Assembly (NCBI RefSeq): GCF_023151265.1
Contig: NZ_JAKLJH010000004.1
Coordinates: 1-39,798 of the forward strand
Direction of reading: 5' to 3'
DNA length: 39,798 nucleotides
DNA from: Flavobacterium sp.
GTDB taxonomy: Bacteria > Bacteroidota > Bacteroidia > Flavobacteriales > Flavobacteriaceae
The position numbers and the translations under genes are program-made. The notes beneath the pieces are model-generated. The model saw only the letters and a program-made list of their open reading frames with translations. It searched no databases and was not told where the DNA came from. Positions within the stretch are counted from its first letter, which is position 1, and every line of letters begins with the position of its first letter. Of this stretch, positions 1 through 6,672 are shown in pieces.

Positions 1-894
1 AACAATCATAACAATAGCACCTGCTAAACAAAATAAAGTTAAGATTACAACTAATGTGCTGAATAAATAAATAAATAAGTTTTCAGATTGAAGCATCTTG
101 TAAAGCGAATCGTTAAGTTGCGCTCTGTTTTTTATTTTGATGGATTTACCTAAAATAGAAGTTAGTTCTTCTCTAACCTGATTTTCGTTTGCACTTGGTT
201 TTAATTTGATTTCAAGATTAGTAATTTCGTTTTCTTTTAACCCAAGAAAATGTTGTGCTAAATCAATAGAGCAGAAGACATATTTCCCATCTAATTCTTC
301 GTTAACAGAATAAATTCCAGAAGGAAATAATAGCACTTTATTAAAAGCTTCATTCAGATTTTCAATATCTCCTTTTCCAGGTTTTGGTGCGAATGCTTCT
401 AAACCATTGTTGTAATCAAATAATCCTAAGCCAAGCTTTCTGCTAATATCAGCTCCTACAACTACATGCTCAGAATCAGTTTCAAACCATTCTCCAGCAT
501 ATAAATGTTTTTTAAAATCGGTTACTTGTATAAAATGATTGTCAACCCCTTTTATGTGAGCTACTAATTCTTTGTTGTCATACATAAAGTAAACACGCTC
601 TTCGATAATTTTACTGTAGGAAGAAATATGGGAGGTTTTTTTTAGTATTTCCTCTTGTTTTGGACTTATAAAAAAAGTTTTACCTTTAGTATTTTCAATA
701 CGTAAATCAGGATCCGAAACGTTTGCGAAATTTAAACTAAATTCTTTTAATCCGCTGAAAACAGATAAAAAAACAAAAAGCGCCATTGTGCTAGCTATAA
801 TTCCAACAGAAGCAATTCCTGTAATGATGTTTATTGCTTTGTTCTTGCTGAAACTTACAGCATATCTTTTTGCTATGTAAAAGGAAAGGTTCAA
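1..894 (-). CDS. ABC transporter permease, FtsX/LolC-E-like (partial, C-terminus outside window)
   Basis: This is the N-terminal 298 residues of a minus-strand membrane protein that runs off the left edge. It starts FYIAKRYAVSFSKNKAINII, followed by a long hydrophobic segment (about residues 20-50). A soluble region of roughly 220 residues comes next, and a second hydrophobic segment begins at about 275 at the window edge. One helix, a large periplasmic domain and then further helices is the plan of FtsX/MacB/LolC-type permeases. In that family the permease works with an ATPase in lipoprotein or substrate extrusion. I place the start at TTG (894-892), two bases after the rbfA stop on the same strand, because no in-frame ATG lies close upstream. 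rbfA and this gene are probably cotranscribed. The substrate cannot be read from the sequence. Confidence 0.8.
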   Translation of the reverse strand, partial: MNLSFYIAKRYAVSFSKNKAINIITGIASVGIIASTMALFVFLSVFSGLKEFSLNFANVSDPDLRIENTKGKTFFISPKQEEILKKTSHISSYSKIIEERVYFMYDNKELVAHIKGVDNHFIQVTDFKKHLYAGEWFETDSEHVVVGADISRKLGLGLFDYNNGLEAFAPKPGKGDIENLNEAFNKVLLFPSGIYSVNEELDGKYVFCSIDLAQHFLGLKENEITNLEIKLKPSANENQVREELTSILGKSIKIKNRAQLNDSLYKMLQSENLFIYLFSTLVVILTLFCLAGAIVMIV

Positions 895-895
895 A

Positions 896-1288
896 TTATG
901 ATTTCTTTCTTTTTTCTAATAAGTCTGGGTTTTCAATTGGGTTCTCTTCTCCTGTTAAAGCCTTATCAATTTTTTCAATGTAATCTAAACTGTCGTCAAT
1001 ATAAAAAATTAAATTAGGAACTTTTCGCAATTGATTTTTTACACGTTGTGCTAAATCGTGTTTAATAAGTGGTGCGTTGCTTTTAACTGCTGCTAAAATT
1101 TCGGGTGCTTTATCTGTAGGAAATACACTTAAATGCACTTTTGCAATTGATAAATCTGATGTTACATTTACTTTTGATACAGAGATTACCAAATTGTTGA
1201 TATTGTTTTTACGAATTTCACCTTGTAGTATTGAAACTAAGTCGTTTTGTAAAAGTGCTCCTATTTTTTTTTGTCTATTTGTTTCCAT
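896..1288 (-). CDS. rbfA: Ribosome-binding factor A
   Basis: RbfA is a small KH-like protein that binds the 30S precursor and assists 16S rRNA 5'-end maturation, especially in the cold. The 130-residue product begins METNRQKKIGALLQNDL and contains the family pattern for strand and helix segments (ISVSKVNVTSDLSIAKVHLSV, and LRKVPNLIFYIDDSLDYIEKI near the C-terminus). The open frame extends 16 codons upstream, but those codons are not RbfA-like, so I choose the ATG at 1288. A -7-type element, TATTTTTG, lies on this strand at 1300-1293, only four bases before the ATG, so the transcript may have almost no leader. The downstream permease starts two bases after the stop. Confidence 0.93.
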   Translation of the reverse strand: METNRQKKIGALLQNDLVSILQGEIRKNNINNLVISVSKVNVTSDLSIAKVHLSVFPTDKAPEILAAVKSNAPLIKHDLAQRVKNQLRKVPNLIFYIDDSLDYIEKIDKALTGEENPIENPDLLEKRKKS

Positions 1289-1370
1289 GATGCAAAAATA
1301 CAAAAAAATAAACAAGCGGAATTCTTTTGTTGCCAATACAGTATTTATACTAGCTGTTCTTGTTTTTTGT

Positions 1371-1378
1371 TAACTTTG
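1371..1378 (+). promoter_or_regulatory. Candidate -7 element of mce
   Basis: TAACTTTG matches the Flavobacterium TAnnTTTG -7 consensus 25 bases ahead of the mce ATG. I found no TTG at the usual 17-23 base distance upstream, so this is a partial promoter match. Confidence 0.4.
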
Positions 1379-1403
1379 TTTTAAATATAAAAGTTTTGAA
1401 AAT

Positions 1404-1805
1404 ATGAGAAAAATAGAGCATATAGGAATTGCGGTAAAAAGTTTGAAAGAATCAAATTTATTATTTGAAAAATTATTCGGTCAACCACCATACAAAGAAG
1501 AAGAAGTGGCTAGTGAAGGAGTTAAAACTTCTTTTTTTATGAATGGGCCAAATAAAATCGAATTATTAGAAGCAACTAATCCAGATAGTCCCATTGCTAA
1601 ATTTTTAGAAAAAAAAGGAGAAGGAATCCATCACATAGCTTTTGACGTAAATGATATTAATGAAGAAGTTATTAGACTAAAAAACGAAGGTTTTGTGATT
1701 TTAAATGAGATTCCTAAGAAAGGAGCTGATAATAAATTGGTTGTGTTTTTACATCCAAAAGGCACGAATGGCGTACTAGTAGAGCTTTGTCAAGAAATTA
1801 AATAA
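1404..1805 (+). CDS. mce: Methylmalonyl-CoA epimerase
   Basis: A 133-residue vicinal-oxygen-chelate (glyoxalase-fold) protein that interconverts (2R)- and (2S)-methylmalonyl-CoA. It links methylmalonyl-CoA mutase with propionate metabolism in the cytoplasm. The two expected beta-alpha-beta modules are visible. Probable metal ligands are H6 in EHIGIAV, E53 in KIELLE, H76 or H77 in GIHHIAFDV and E127 in VELCQ, matching the epimerase metal site. Length is typical. The gene stands alone, diverging from rbfA, and is followed by a tRNA gene. Other VOC enzymes look similar, but the DSPIAKFLEKKGEGIHHIAF stretch is very characteristic of epimerases. Confidence 0.93.
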   Translation: MRKIEHIGIAVKSLKESNLLFEKLFGQPPYKEEEVASEGVKTSFFMNGPNKIELLEATNPDSPIAKFLEKKGEGIHHIAFDVNDINEEVIRLKNEGFVILNEIPKKGADNKLVVFLHPKGTNGVLVELCQEIK

Positions 1806-1820
1806 AGTTTTAAAAAAGAT

Positions 1821-1851
1821 TTGCGTGCCATAAAAATTAGTCTTAATATTG
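1821..1851 (+). promoter_or_regulatory. Candidate promoter of the tRNA gene
   Basis: TTG (1821-1823), a 20-base spacer and TAATATTG (1844-1851) fit the Flavobacterium TTG-N17-23-TAnnTTTG promoter with one mismatch. The mature tRNA begins 14 bases after the -7 element. Confidence 0.5.
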
Positions 1852-1864
1852 CAACTTCAATACT

Positions 1865-1938
1865 GGTCCTATAGCTCAGTTGGTTAGAGCACCTGACTCA
1901 TAATCAGGTGGTCCCTGGTTCGAGCCCAGGTGGGACCA
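1865..1938 (+). tRNA. tRNA with CAT anticodon (elongator Met, or Ile2)
   Basis: A 74-base cloverleaf. The acceptor stem is GGTCCTA/TGGGACC, the D arm contains the usual AGCTCAGTTGGTTAGAGC, the anticodon stem CCTGA/TCAGG encloses the loop CTCATAA, and the T arm carries GGTTCGAGCC. The discriminator base is A1938. CCA is not encoded (the DNA reads ACT), so it must be added after transcription. CAT can belong to elongator tRNA-Met or to tRNA-Ile2, in which TilS converts C34 to lysidine. The sequence alone does not let me decide. It is unlikely to be initiator tRNA, because that usually has a mismatched first acceptor pair. Confidence 0.95.
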
Positions 1939-2131
1939 CTTTTATTGTTAAGATTTAAGAAGAAAATACTTATAAATCACAAAAATTAAGTTTTTTTTAA
2001 GTTTTTTTCTGAAAATAACTTGTAAAGTATAAAAATATTTATATTTTCGTGTTTCATAATAAGTTTGTGTTACAGAATATTAACTTATTATTAAATAATT
2101 TCTTTTATTAGTAAGAGAATGATATAAATTA

Positions 2132-2139
2132 TACTTTTG
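2132..2139 (+). promoter_or_regulatory. Candidate -7 element of the small sorted protein
   Basis: TACTTTTG fits TAnnTTTG exactly and ends six bases before ATG 2146. It overlaps an in-frame TTG at 2137, which argues that this TTG is promoter and not start codon. The 190 bases between the tRNA and this element are very AT-rich and show nothing else I can name. Confidence 0.45.
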
Positions 2140-2145
2140 CGCCCA

Positions 2146-2361
2146 ATGAGAACAATTATGAATAAAATTATAACAATTTTAGTAGTGCTTTTTAGTATCC
2201 AAGGTGTTTTGGCTGCAGATCCAACACCACCGCCGCCAACGCCTCCAGTTCCACCTGGGTTGCCTATTGATGGAGGATTGGTGATACTATTCTTTTTGGC
2301 ATTAGTTTCGGGTTATTATTTATCTAAGAAATATATATCTATTAAAAAAGGCTCTTTATAA
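2146..2361 (+). CDS. Small exported proline-rich protein with a PGLPIDGG-TM-basic C-terminal tail
   Basis: The product is 71 residues from ATG 2146, or 67 from ATG 2158 (MNKIITIL). It has three parts: a signal peptide ending near VLAAD, a proline stretch (PTPPPPTPPVPPG), and PGLPIDGG followed by one hydrophobic helix and the basic end KKYISIKKGSL. After signal cleavage, hardly anything remains outside the membrane. A short motif, a helix and a basic tail is the plan of PEP-CTERM/exosortase sorting signals. From memory, a Bacteroidota variant with a PID motif has been named PID-CTERM; I could not check this. The function of such minimal proteins is unknown to me. The gene is monocistronic and its stop codon lies in the loop of a terminator hairpin. 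Confidence 0.75.
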   Translation: MRTIMNKIITILVVLFSIQGVLAADPTPPPPTPPVPPGLPIDGGLVILFFLALVSGYYLSKKYISIKKGSL

Positions 2362-2372
2362 GAGCCTTTTTT
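2344..2372. terminator. Bidirectional intrinsic terminator
   Basis: A perfect 13-bp stem (AAAAAAGGCTCTT / AAGAGCCTTTTTT) with loop TAT. It is flanked by A and T runs on both sides, so it can end transcription of the small exported protein (plus) and of ribE (minus). The stop codon of the plus-strand gene (2359-2361) sits at the loop. Confidence 0.85.
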
Positions 2373-2379
2373 ATTGTTT

Positions 2380-2970
2380 CTATTTTCTTAATTCGTTCAA
2401 TCTACTTACGTATTTCCCAATTACGTCAAATTCTAAATTTACTTTAGTGCCAATTTTAAAAGTGTTAAAATTAGTATGATCAAATGTATAAGGGATAATT
2501 GCTACACTAAAGGTATTTAATCCCGAATTAACAACGGTTAAGCTGGTTCCGTTTACGGTAATCGAACCTTTTTCAATAGTAATATTGTTTAAAGATGCAT
2601 CGTATTCAAATGTAAAAACCCAACTTCCATTTGCTTCTTTTATATTAGTACACGTTCCTGTTTGGTCAACATGACCTTGTACAATGTGTCCGTCTAATCT
2701 ATCGCCAAGTTTCATGGCGCGTTCTAAATTTATGACATCTCCAACTTTCCAAGTCCCAATAGAAGTCTTATCAATCGTTTCTTTAATAGCCGTTACGGTG
2801 TAGTTTTTGTTTTCAATTTTTACCACTGTTAAACAAATGCCATTATGCGCTACGCTTTGGTCAATTTTTAATTCATGGGTAATGTCAGATTCTACCGTTA
2901 CATGCAGGTTTTCCTGATCTTTTTCGATTTCTTTTATAATTCCGAGGGTTTCTATAATTCCGGTAAACAT
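2380..2970 (-). CDS. ribE: Riboflavin synthase, alpha chain
   Basis: Riboflavin synthase dismutates two 6,7-dimethyl-8-ribityllumazines into riboflavin and the pyrimidinedione. The 196-residue product starts MFTGIIETLG, the hallmark N-terminus, and shows the two lumazine-binding barrels. The first contains SVAHNGICLTVV and the second SITVNGTSLTVV, with LDGHIVQGHVDQTGTC linking them. The length is normal. The open frame continues 81 codons upstream, but that part is the antisense of pdxA, so I start at ATG 2970. It is a lone minus-strand gene diverging from pdxA. I saw no FMN riboswitch in the 58-base spacer. Confidence 0.95.
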   Translation of the reverse strand: MFTGIIETLGIIKEIEKDQENLHVTVESDITHELKIDQSVAHNGICLTVVKIENKNYTVTAIKETIDKTSIGTWKVGDVINLERAMKLGDRLDGHIVQGHVDQTGTCTNIKEANGSWVFTFEYDASLNNITIEKGSITVNGTSLTVVNSGLNTFSVAIIPYTFDHTNFNTFKIGTKVNLEFDVIGKYVSRLNELRK

Positions 2971-2987
2971 AACTGATTTAATTTTAC

Positions 2988-3008
2988 TAAATTTGCACAT
3001 CAAAAGTA
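2988..3008. promoter_or_regulatory. Overlapping divergent -7 elements for pdxA and ribE
   Basis: TAAATTTG at 2988-2995 reads toward pdxA, and TACTTTTG on the minus strand (3008-3001) reads toward ribE. Both match TAnnTTTG. Only five bases separate them, so the two promoters face away from each other across the same DNA and their polymerases probably exclude each other. Confidence 0.5.
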
Positions 3009-3028
3009 AGCAATAAATCACATTTGTT

Positions 3029-4078
3029 ATGGTTAAAAAAGCAGAAAATATAATTGTTGGAATTTCGATTGGAGATTTAAATGGTATTGGAAGCGAAGTT
3101 ATTTTGAAAACATTTGAAGATACTCGAATGTTAGAATTGTGTACGCCAGTAATTTTTGCAAATGCTAAGATTGTTTCTTTTTTAAGAAAAGAACTGAACA
3201 TCGATATTGCCATTCATGGAATTGATAAAATCGAACAATTGGTTGTTGGAAAAATAAACGTGCTGAATGTTTGGCGCGAAGGAGTGAATCTTGAATTAGG
3301 GAAAAATGATGATGTAGTAGGAAGTTATGCTATAAAATCTTTTGTGGCAGCAACAAAAGCTCTGAAGGAAGGTTTGGTAGATGTTTTAGTAACAGCTCCT
3401 ATTAATAAGTATAATATTCAATCAGAAGAATTCAAATTTCCAGGACATACTGATTATTTAGATAAAGAATTAGAAGGAGATGCCTTAATGTTAATGGTTC
3501 ACGATGATTTACGTGTTGGATTACTTACCGATCATGTCCCTGTGAATGAAGTAGCAAAACATTTGAACGAAAAATTAATTTCGAGTAAAATCAAAACGAT
3601 TATTCAAACGTTAAAACAAGATTTTGAAATTGAGAAACCAAAAGTGGCAGTTTTAGGATTGAATCCACATTCGGGTGATAATGGTGTAATTGGTCAAGAA
3701 GAGGAAAAAATTATCAAACCTGCCTTGAAAAAATTATTTGAAGCAGGGAATATGGTTTTCGGACCTTTTCCAGCAGATGGATTTTTTGGTTCGGCACAAT
3801 ATGAGAAATATGATGCGGTAATTGCAACCTATCACGATCAAGGATTAATTCCATTTAAAACATTGTCGTTTGGTAACGGAGTTAATTATACAGCTGGATT
3901 AAATAAAATTAGAACTTCTCCCGATCATGGCACTGCTTATGAAATTGCGGGTAAAGGAGTGGCTAATCACGAGTCATTTAAAGAGGCGGTTTATTTAGCA
4001 ATTGATATTTATAACAAAAGAAATGACTATCAAGAGCTGATTAAAAACCCTTTAAAAACAAAAGAAAAGCAGTTATAA
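3029..4078 (+). CDS. pdxA: 4-hydroxythreonine-4-phosphate dehydrogenase
   Basis: PdxA oxidises 4-phosphohydroxy-L-threonine with NAD in the DXP-dependent route to pyridoxal 5'-phosphate. The product then condenses in the PdxJ reaction. The 349-residue product carries the family motifs in order: IGDLNGIGSEV near the start, TAPINK, FPGHTDYL, GLNPHSGDNG, YHDQGLIPFK and RTSPDHGTAYEIAGKG. The last three include metal-binding histidines. The start ATG 3029 gives a normal N-terminus. The next genes (DUF177/rpmF) have their own promoter 22 bases after the stop. Confidence 0.95.
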   Translation: MVKKAENIIVGISIGDLNGIGSEVILKTFEDTRMLELCTPVIFANAKIVSFLRKELNIDIAIHGIDKIEQLVVGKINVLNVWREGVNLELGKNDDVVGSYAIKSFVAATKALKEGLVDVLVTAPINKYNIQSEEFKFPGHTDYLDKELEGDALMLMVHDDLRVGLLTDHVPVNEVAKHLNEKLISSKIKTIIQTLKQDFEIEKPKVAVLGLNPHSGDNGVIGQEEEKIIKPALKKLFEAGNMVFGPFPADGFFGSAQYEKYDAVIATYHDQGLIPFKTLSFGNGVNYTAGLNKIRTSPDHGTAYEIAGKGVANHESFKEAVYLAIDIYNKRNDYQELIKNPLKTKEKQL

Positions 4079-4100
4079 ACAAAAAAATGTTTACAACTAG

Positions 4101-4129
4101 TTTGAATTTATAAATATTTTATATCTTTG
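4101..4129 (+). promoter_or_regulatory. Promoter of the DUF177-rpmF operon
   Basis: TTTG (4101-4104), a 17-base spacer and TATCTTTG (4122-4129) make one of the best Flavobacterium-type promoters in the window. Right after it, ACCTTTT A AAAAGGT (4133-4147) forms a small inverted repeat near the expected mRNA 5' end. Confidence 0.65.
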
Positions 4130-4159
4130 CACACCTTTTAAAAAGGTAAAACTGTTGTT

Positions 4160-4699
4160 ATGAACAATTTAAAAGAATATTTGATTCCATTCGTGGGATT
4201 AAAAATAGGGAAGCATCAGTTTGATTATCAAATAGATAATACGTTCTTTAAAAGCTTTGATTACGACGAATTTAATGACGTTTCGGTTAAAGTTGATATT
4301 GTTTTAGAGAAGAAAAGCACCATGCTTGAACTCGATTTTAAGCACAAAGGAACTGTTAATGTGCCATGTGATGTATCGGGTGAAGAGTTTGATTTGCCAA
4401 TTAAAGGAAAATTAAAACTTTTAGTGAAGTTTGGAGATGCCTTTAATGATGAAAATGAGGAGTTGCTCGTTTTACCTCATGGCGAATTTCAAGTAAATGT
4501 AGCGCAGTATATTTATGAGTCAATCATATTATCAGTGCCATTACGAAGAATACATCCAGGTGTTAAAGATGGTTCGCTGTCTGATGTAATTGAAAAATTA
4601 GAATCGCTTTCTCCAAAAGAAAACAAACAAGAAGAACAACAAAATAATGATATTGACCCTAGGTGGGAGAATTTAAAAAAACTATTAACGGATAAATAA
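4160..4699 (+). CDS. DUF177 (YceD-like) protein
   Basis: A 179-residue protein of the YceD/DUF177 family, which in bacteria and plastids sits next to rpmF and is linked to 23S rRNA accumulation and large-subunit assembly. The N-terminal half is predicted beta-rich (YLIPFVGLKIGKHQFDY). It continues with VPCDVSGEEFDLPIKGKL, where the family usually has a two-cysteine motif; here only one Cys remains. The C-terminus is charged (KENKQEEQQNN) and ends DPRWENLKKLLTDK, a common ending in this family. rpmF begins nine bases after the stop, so the two are cotranscribed. Assignment rests on context and general pattern. Confidence 0.85.
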   Translation: MNNLKEYLIPFVGLKIGKHQFDYQIDNTFFKSFDYDEFNDVSVKVDIVLEKKSTMLELDFKHKGTVNVPCDVSGEEFDLPIKGKLKLLVKFGDAFNDENEELLVLPHGEFQVNVAQYIYESIILSVPLRRIHPGVKDGSLSDVIEKLESLSPKENKQEEQQNNDIDPRWENLKKLLTDK

Positions 4700-4708
4700 A
4701 ATAGAACA

Positions 4709-4903
4709 ATGGCACATCCTAAGAGAAGACAGTCGTCTACAAGAAGAGATAAGAGAAGAACACATTACAAAGCGACAGTTGCTCAAATCGCAACATGTCC
4801 AATTACTGGTGAAGCACACTTATACCACAGAGCTTATTGGCATGAAGGTAAAATGTACTACAGAGGTCAAGTTGTAATTGATAAAAATGAAGCAGTAGCT
4901 TAA
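4709..4903 (+). CDS. rpmF: 50S ribosomal protein L32, zinc-independent form
   Basis: A 64-residue basic protein starting [19 protein letters not shown], the signature of L32 of the large ribosomal subunit. Zinc-binding L32 has four cysteines in two pairs. Here only one Cys is left ([14 protein letters not shown]), so this is a C-minus form that cannot make the usual zinc ribbon. It is second in the DUF177-rpmF operon and is followed immediately by a strong terminator. The plsX gene that often follows rpmF in other phyla is not here; fabH is next. Confidence 0.97.
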   Translation: MAHPKRRQSSTRRDKRRTHYKATVAQIATCPITGEAHLYHRAYWHEGKMYYRGQVVIDKNEAVA

Positions 4904-4925
4904 TTGCATCAACAAAAAAATAGAG

Positions 4926-4953
4926 AAAACTCTCACATTGTGAGAGTTTTTTT
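4926..4953 (+). terminator. Intrinsic terminator after rpmF
   Basis: Inverted repeat AAAACTCTCACA / TGTGAGAGTTTT (arms overlapping at the apex, effective stem 8-10 bp) followed by a T run, starting 22 bases after the rpmF stop. Confidence 0.85.
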
Positions 4954-4964
4954 GTTAAGTACCC

Positions 4965-5002
4965 ATTCGTTTTAAATTAATAAAAACGAATAGGATTCGT
5001 TT
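4965..5002. promoter_or_regulatory. Palindrome plus third half-site upstream of fabH (possible operator)
   Basis: ATTCGTTTT (4965-4973), nine bases, then AAAACGAAT (4983-4991) form a perfect 9-bp inverted repeat without a T run. A third copy of the half-site, ATTCGTTT, lies at 4995-5002. It lies between the rpmF terminator and the fabH start (5070), the place for an operator of the fabH-accB-accC genes. The regulator is unknown. Confidence 0.45.
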
Positions 5003-5069
5003 GAAATTTTTTTTGTAATTTCCACCACTTTTTGAATCCTAAAAATTCAGAAGGAAAAATTAATCGAAG

Positions 5070-6065
5070 ATGAATAAAATAACAGCAGCAATTACGGCAG
5101 TAGGTTCTTATGTTCCCGACTTTGTTTTGTCGAATCAAGTATTGGAAACATTAGTAGATACTAATGACGAATGGATTACCACTCGTACCGGAATTAAAGA
5201 AAGAAGATTGTTAAAAGAAGAAGGACAAGGAACTTCTTTCATGGCGATTAAAGCCGCTCAAAACTTATTAGAAAAGGCCAATTTAGATCCTAAAGATATC
5301 GATTTAGTGATTATGGCAACGGCAACTCCAGATATGCCAGTAGCTTCAACGGGAGTTTATGTAGCTACGCAAATTGGTGCAACGAATGCTTTTGCATTTG
5401 ATTTACAAGCTGCTTGTTCGAGTTTTCTTTACGGAATGTCAACAGCATCAGCTTATATCGCATCTGGAAAATACAAAAAAGTCTTATTGATTGGTGCCGA
5501 TAAAATGTCGTCAATTATTGATTATACAGACAGAGCTACTTGTATCATATTTGGTGATGGAGCAGGAGCTGTATTGTTTGAACCGAATACAGATGGTTTA
5601 GGATTACAAGATGAAATCTTAAAAAGTGATGGAATCGGAAGAGAATTCTTAAAAATTGAAGCTGGTGGTTCTATTTTGCCTCCTTCAGAAGAAACCGTTA
5701 AAAACAAACAACATTTTGTTTTCCAAGACGGAAAAACCGTTTTCAAATATGCCGTTTCTGGAATGGCCGATGTAAGCGAAAAAATCATGCAACGTAACAA
5801 TTTATCGCACGACGATATCAATTGGTTAGTAGCACATCAGGCAAACAGAAGAATTATTGACGCAACTGCAAACCGTATGGGATTAGACGAATCTAAAGTC
5901 TTAATCAACATTCAAAAATACGGGAATACCACATCAGCAACCCTACCATTATTATTATCAGATTTCGAAAACCAATTGAAAAAAGGAGATAACATTATCT
6001 TTGCAGCTTTTGGTGGCGGATTCACATGGGGTGCTATCTATTTAAAATGGGCTTACACTAAATAA
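5070..6065 (+). CDS. fabH: Beta-ketoacyl-ACP synthase III
   Basis: FabH condenses an acyl-CoA primer with malonyl-ACP and so starts type II fatty-acid synthesis and sets the primer type (straight or branched). The 331-residue product has the thiolase fold with the catalytic triad C116 (QAACSSFLYG), H256 (VAHQANRRI) and N286 (YGNTTSATLP). The C-terminal FGGGFTWGAIYLKW motif is also typical. ATG 5070 is preceded by a purine-rich stretch. accB follows after 27 bases and accC after that, so initiation of the chain and malonyl-CoA supply are encoded together. Confidence 0.97.
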   Translation: MNKITAAITAVGSYVPDFVLSNQVLETLVDTNDEWITTRTGIKERRLLKEEGQGTSFMAIKAAQNLLEKANLDPKDIDLVIMATATPDMPVASTGVYVATQIGATNAFAFDLQAACSSFLYGMSTASAYIASGKYKKVLLIGADKMSSIIDYTDRATCIIFGDGAGAVLFEPNTDGLGLQDEILKSDGIGREFLKIEAGGSILPPSEETVKNKQHFVFQDGKTVFKYAVSGMADVSEKIMQRNNLSHDDINWLVAHQANRRIIDATANRMGLDESKVLINIQKYGNTTSATLPLLLSDFENQLKKGDNIIFAAFGGGFTWGAIYLKWAYTK

Positions 6066-6092
6066 AAACAAAACTAAACTAAATCAAATATT

Positions 6093-6581
6093 ATGGATAT
6101 TAGAGAGATTCAAAACCTAATCAAATTTGTAGCTAAATCAGGTGCTACAGAAGTAAAATTAGAAATGGACGATTTTAAAATCACCATAAAAACAACAACT
6201 GAAGGAGCTGAAAGCACTACAACTTACGTGCAACAAATGCCTATGCATGCAGCACCTCAAATGGCCGCTCCACAAGTAGCAGCAGCACCAGCAGTGACAG
6301 AGGCACCAGCAGCAACTCCTGCAGCTGATGATAATTCAAAATATATTACAGTAAAATCGCCAATTATTGGTACTTTCTATAGAAAACCAGCTCCAGACAA
6401 ACCAATGTTTGTAGAAGTAGGTTCAACTATTGGAAAAGGAGATGTTCTTTGTGTAATTGAAGCAATGAAATTATTCAACGAAATCGAATCTGAAGTTTCT
6501 GGTAAAATTGTAAAAGTTTTAGTAGATGATTCATCTCCAGTTGAATTTGATCAACCATTATTCTTAGTTGATCCGTCTTAA
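6093..6581 (+). CDS. accB: Biotin carboxyl carrier protein of acetyl-CoA carboxylase
   Basis: The 162-residue BCCP carries biotin between the carboxylase and the transferase of acetyl-CoA carboxylase. Residues 1-40 are the conserved N-terminal helix region (IREIQNLIKFVAKSGATEVKLE). A Pro/Ala-rich linker spans about 50-80. The biotinyl domain follows, with the attachment site EAMKLFNEI, where K126 receives biotin. It ends SSPVEFDQPLFLVDP, as usual. It lies between fabH and accC in one transcription unit. Confidence 0.97.
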   Translation: MDIREIQNLIKFVAKSGATEVKLEMDDFKITIKTTTEGAESTTTYVQQMPMHAAPQMAAPQVAAAPAVTEAPAATPAADDNSKYITVKSPIIGTFYRKPAPDKPMFVEVGSTIGKGDVLCVIEAMKLFNEIESEVSGKIVKVLVDDSSPVEFDQPLFLVDPS

Positions 6582-6585
6582 TAAA

Positions 6586-6664
6586 GTTAGAAGTTAGAAG
6601 TTGGAAGTTAGAAGTTTTCTTTCTTCATAATTGTCTAATTGACACATTGTCTAATTATCTAATT
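6586..6664. repeat. Short word-like repeats between accB and accC
   Basis: The 91-base spacer holds tandem near-copies of TTAGAAG/TTGGAAG (about 6586-6616). A second set follows, TTGTCTAATT twice and ATCTAATTA (about 6629-6664). No hairpin with a T run is present, so it should not separate accC from accB transcriptionally. Confidence 0.7.
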
Positions 6665-6672
6665 AAAAAAAC

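Noticed and set aside
1077..1373. Plus-strand ORF opposite rbfA
   Set aside because: It is the shadow of rbfA, without a promoter, and has no recognisable protein pattern.
1865..1938. tRNA gene as attachment site of an integrated element
   Set aside because: No integrase, no repeated tRNA 3' end and only core genes on both sides.
2137..2145. TTG 2137 as start of the small PGLPIDGG protein
   Set aside because: It lies in the -7 promoter element TACTTTTG, so it would not be in the mRNA.
2971..3028. FMN riboswitch ahead of ribE
   Set aside because: The spacer to pdxA has only 58 bases and shows two promoters, too short for the riboswitch fold.
2971..3213. N-terminal extension of riboflavin synthase
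   Set aside because: It overlaps pdxA in antisense and precedes the invariant MFTGIIE start.
4904..5069. Degenerate plsX between rpmF and fabH
   Set aside because: The spacer is 166 bases and holds a terminator and a palindrome; no plsX-like fragment is visible.
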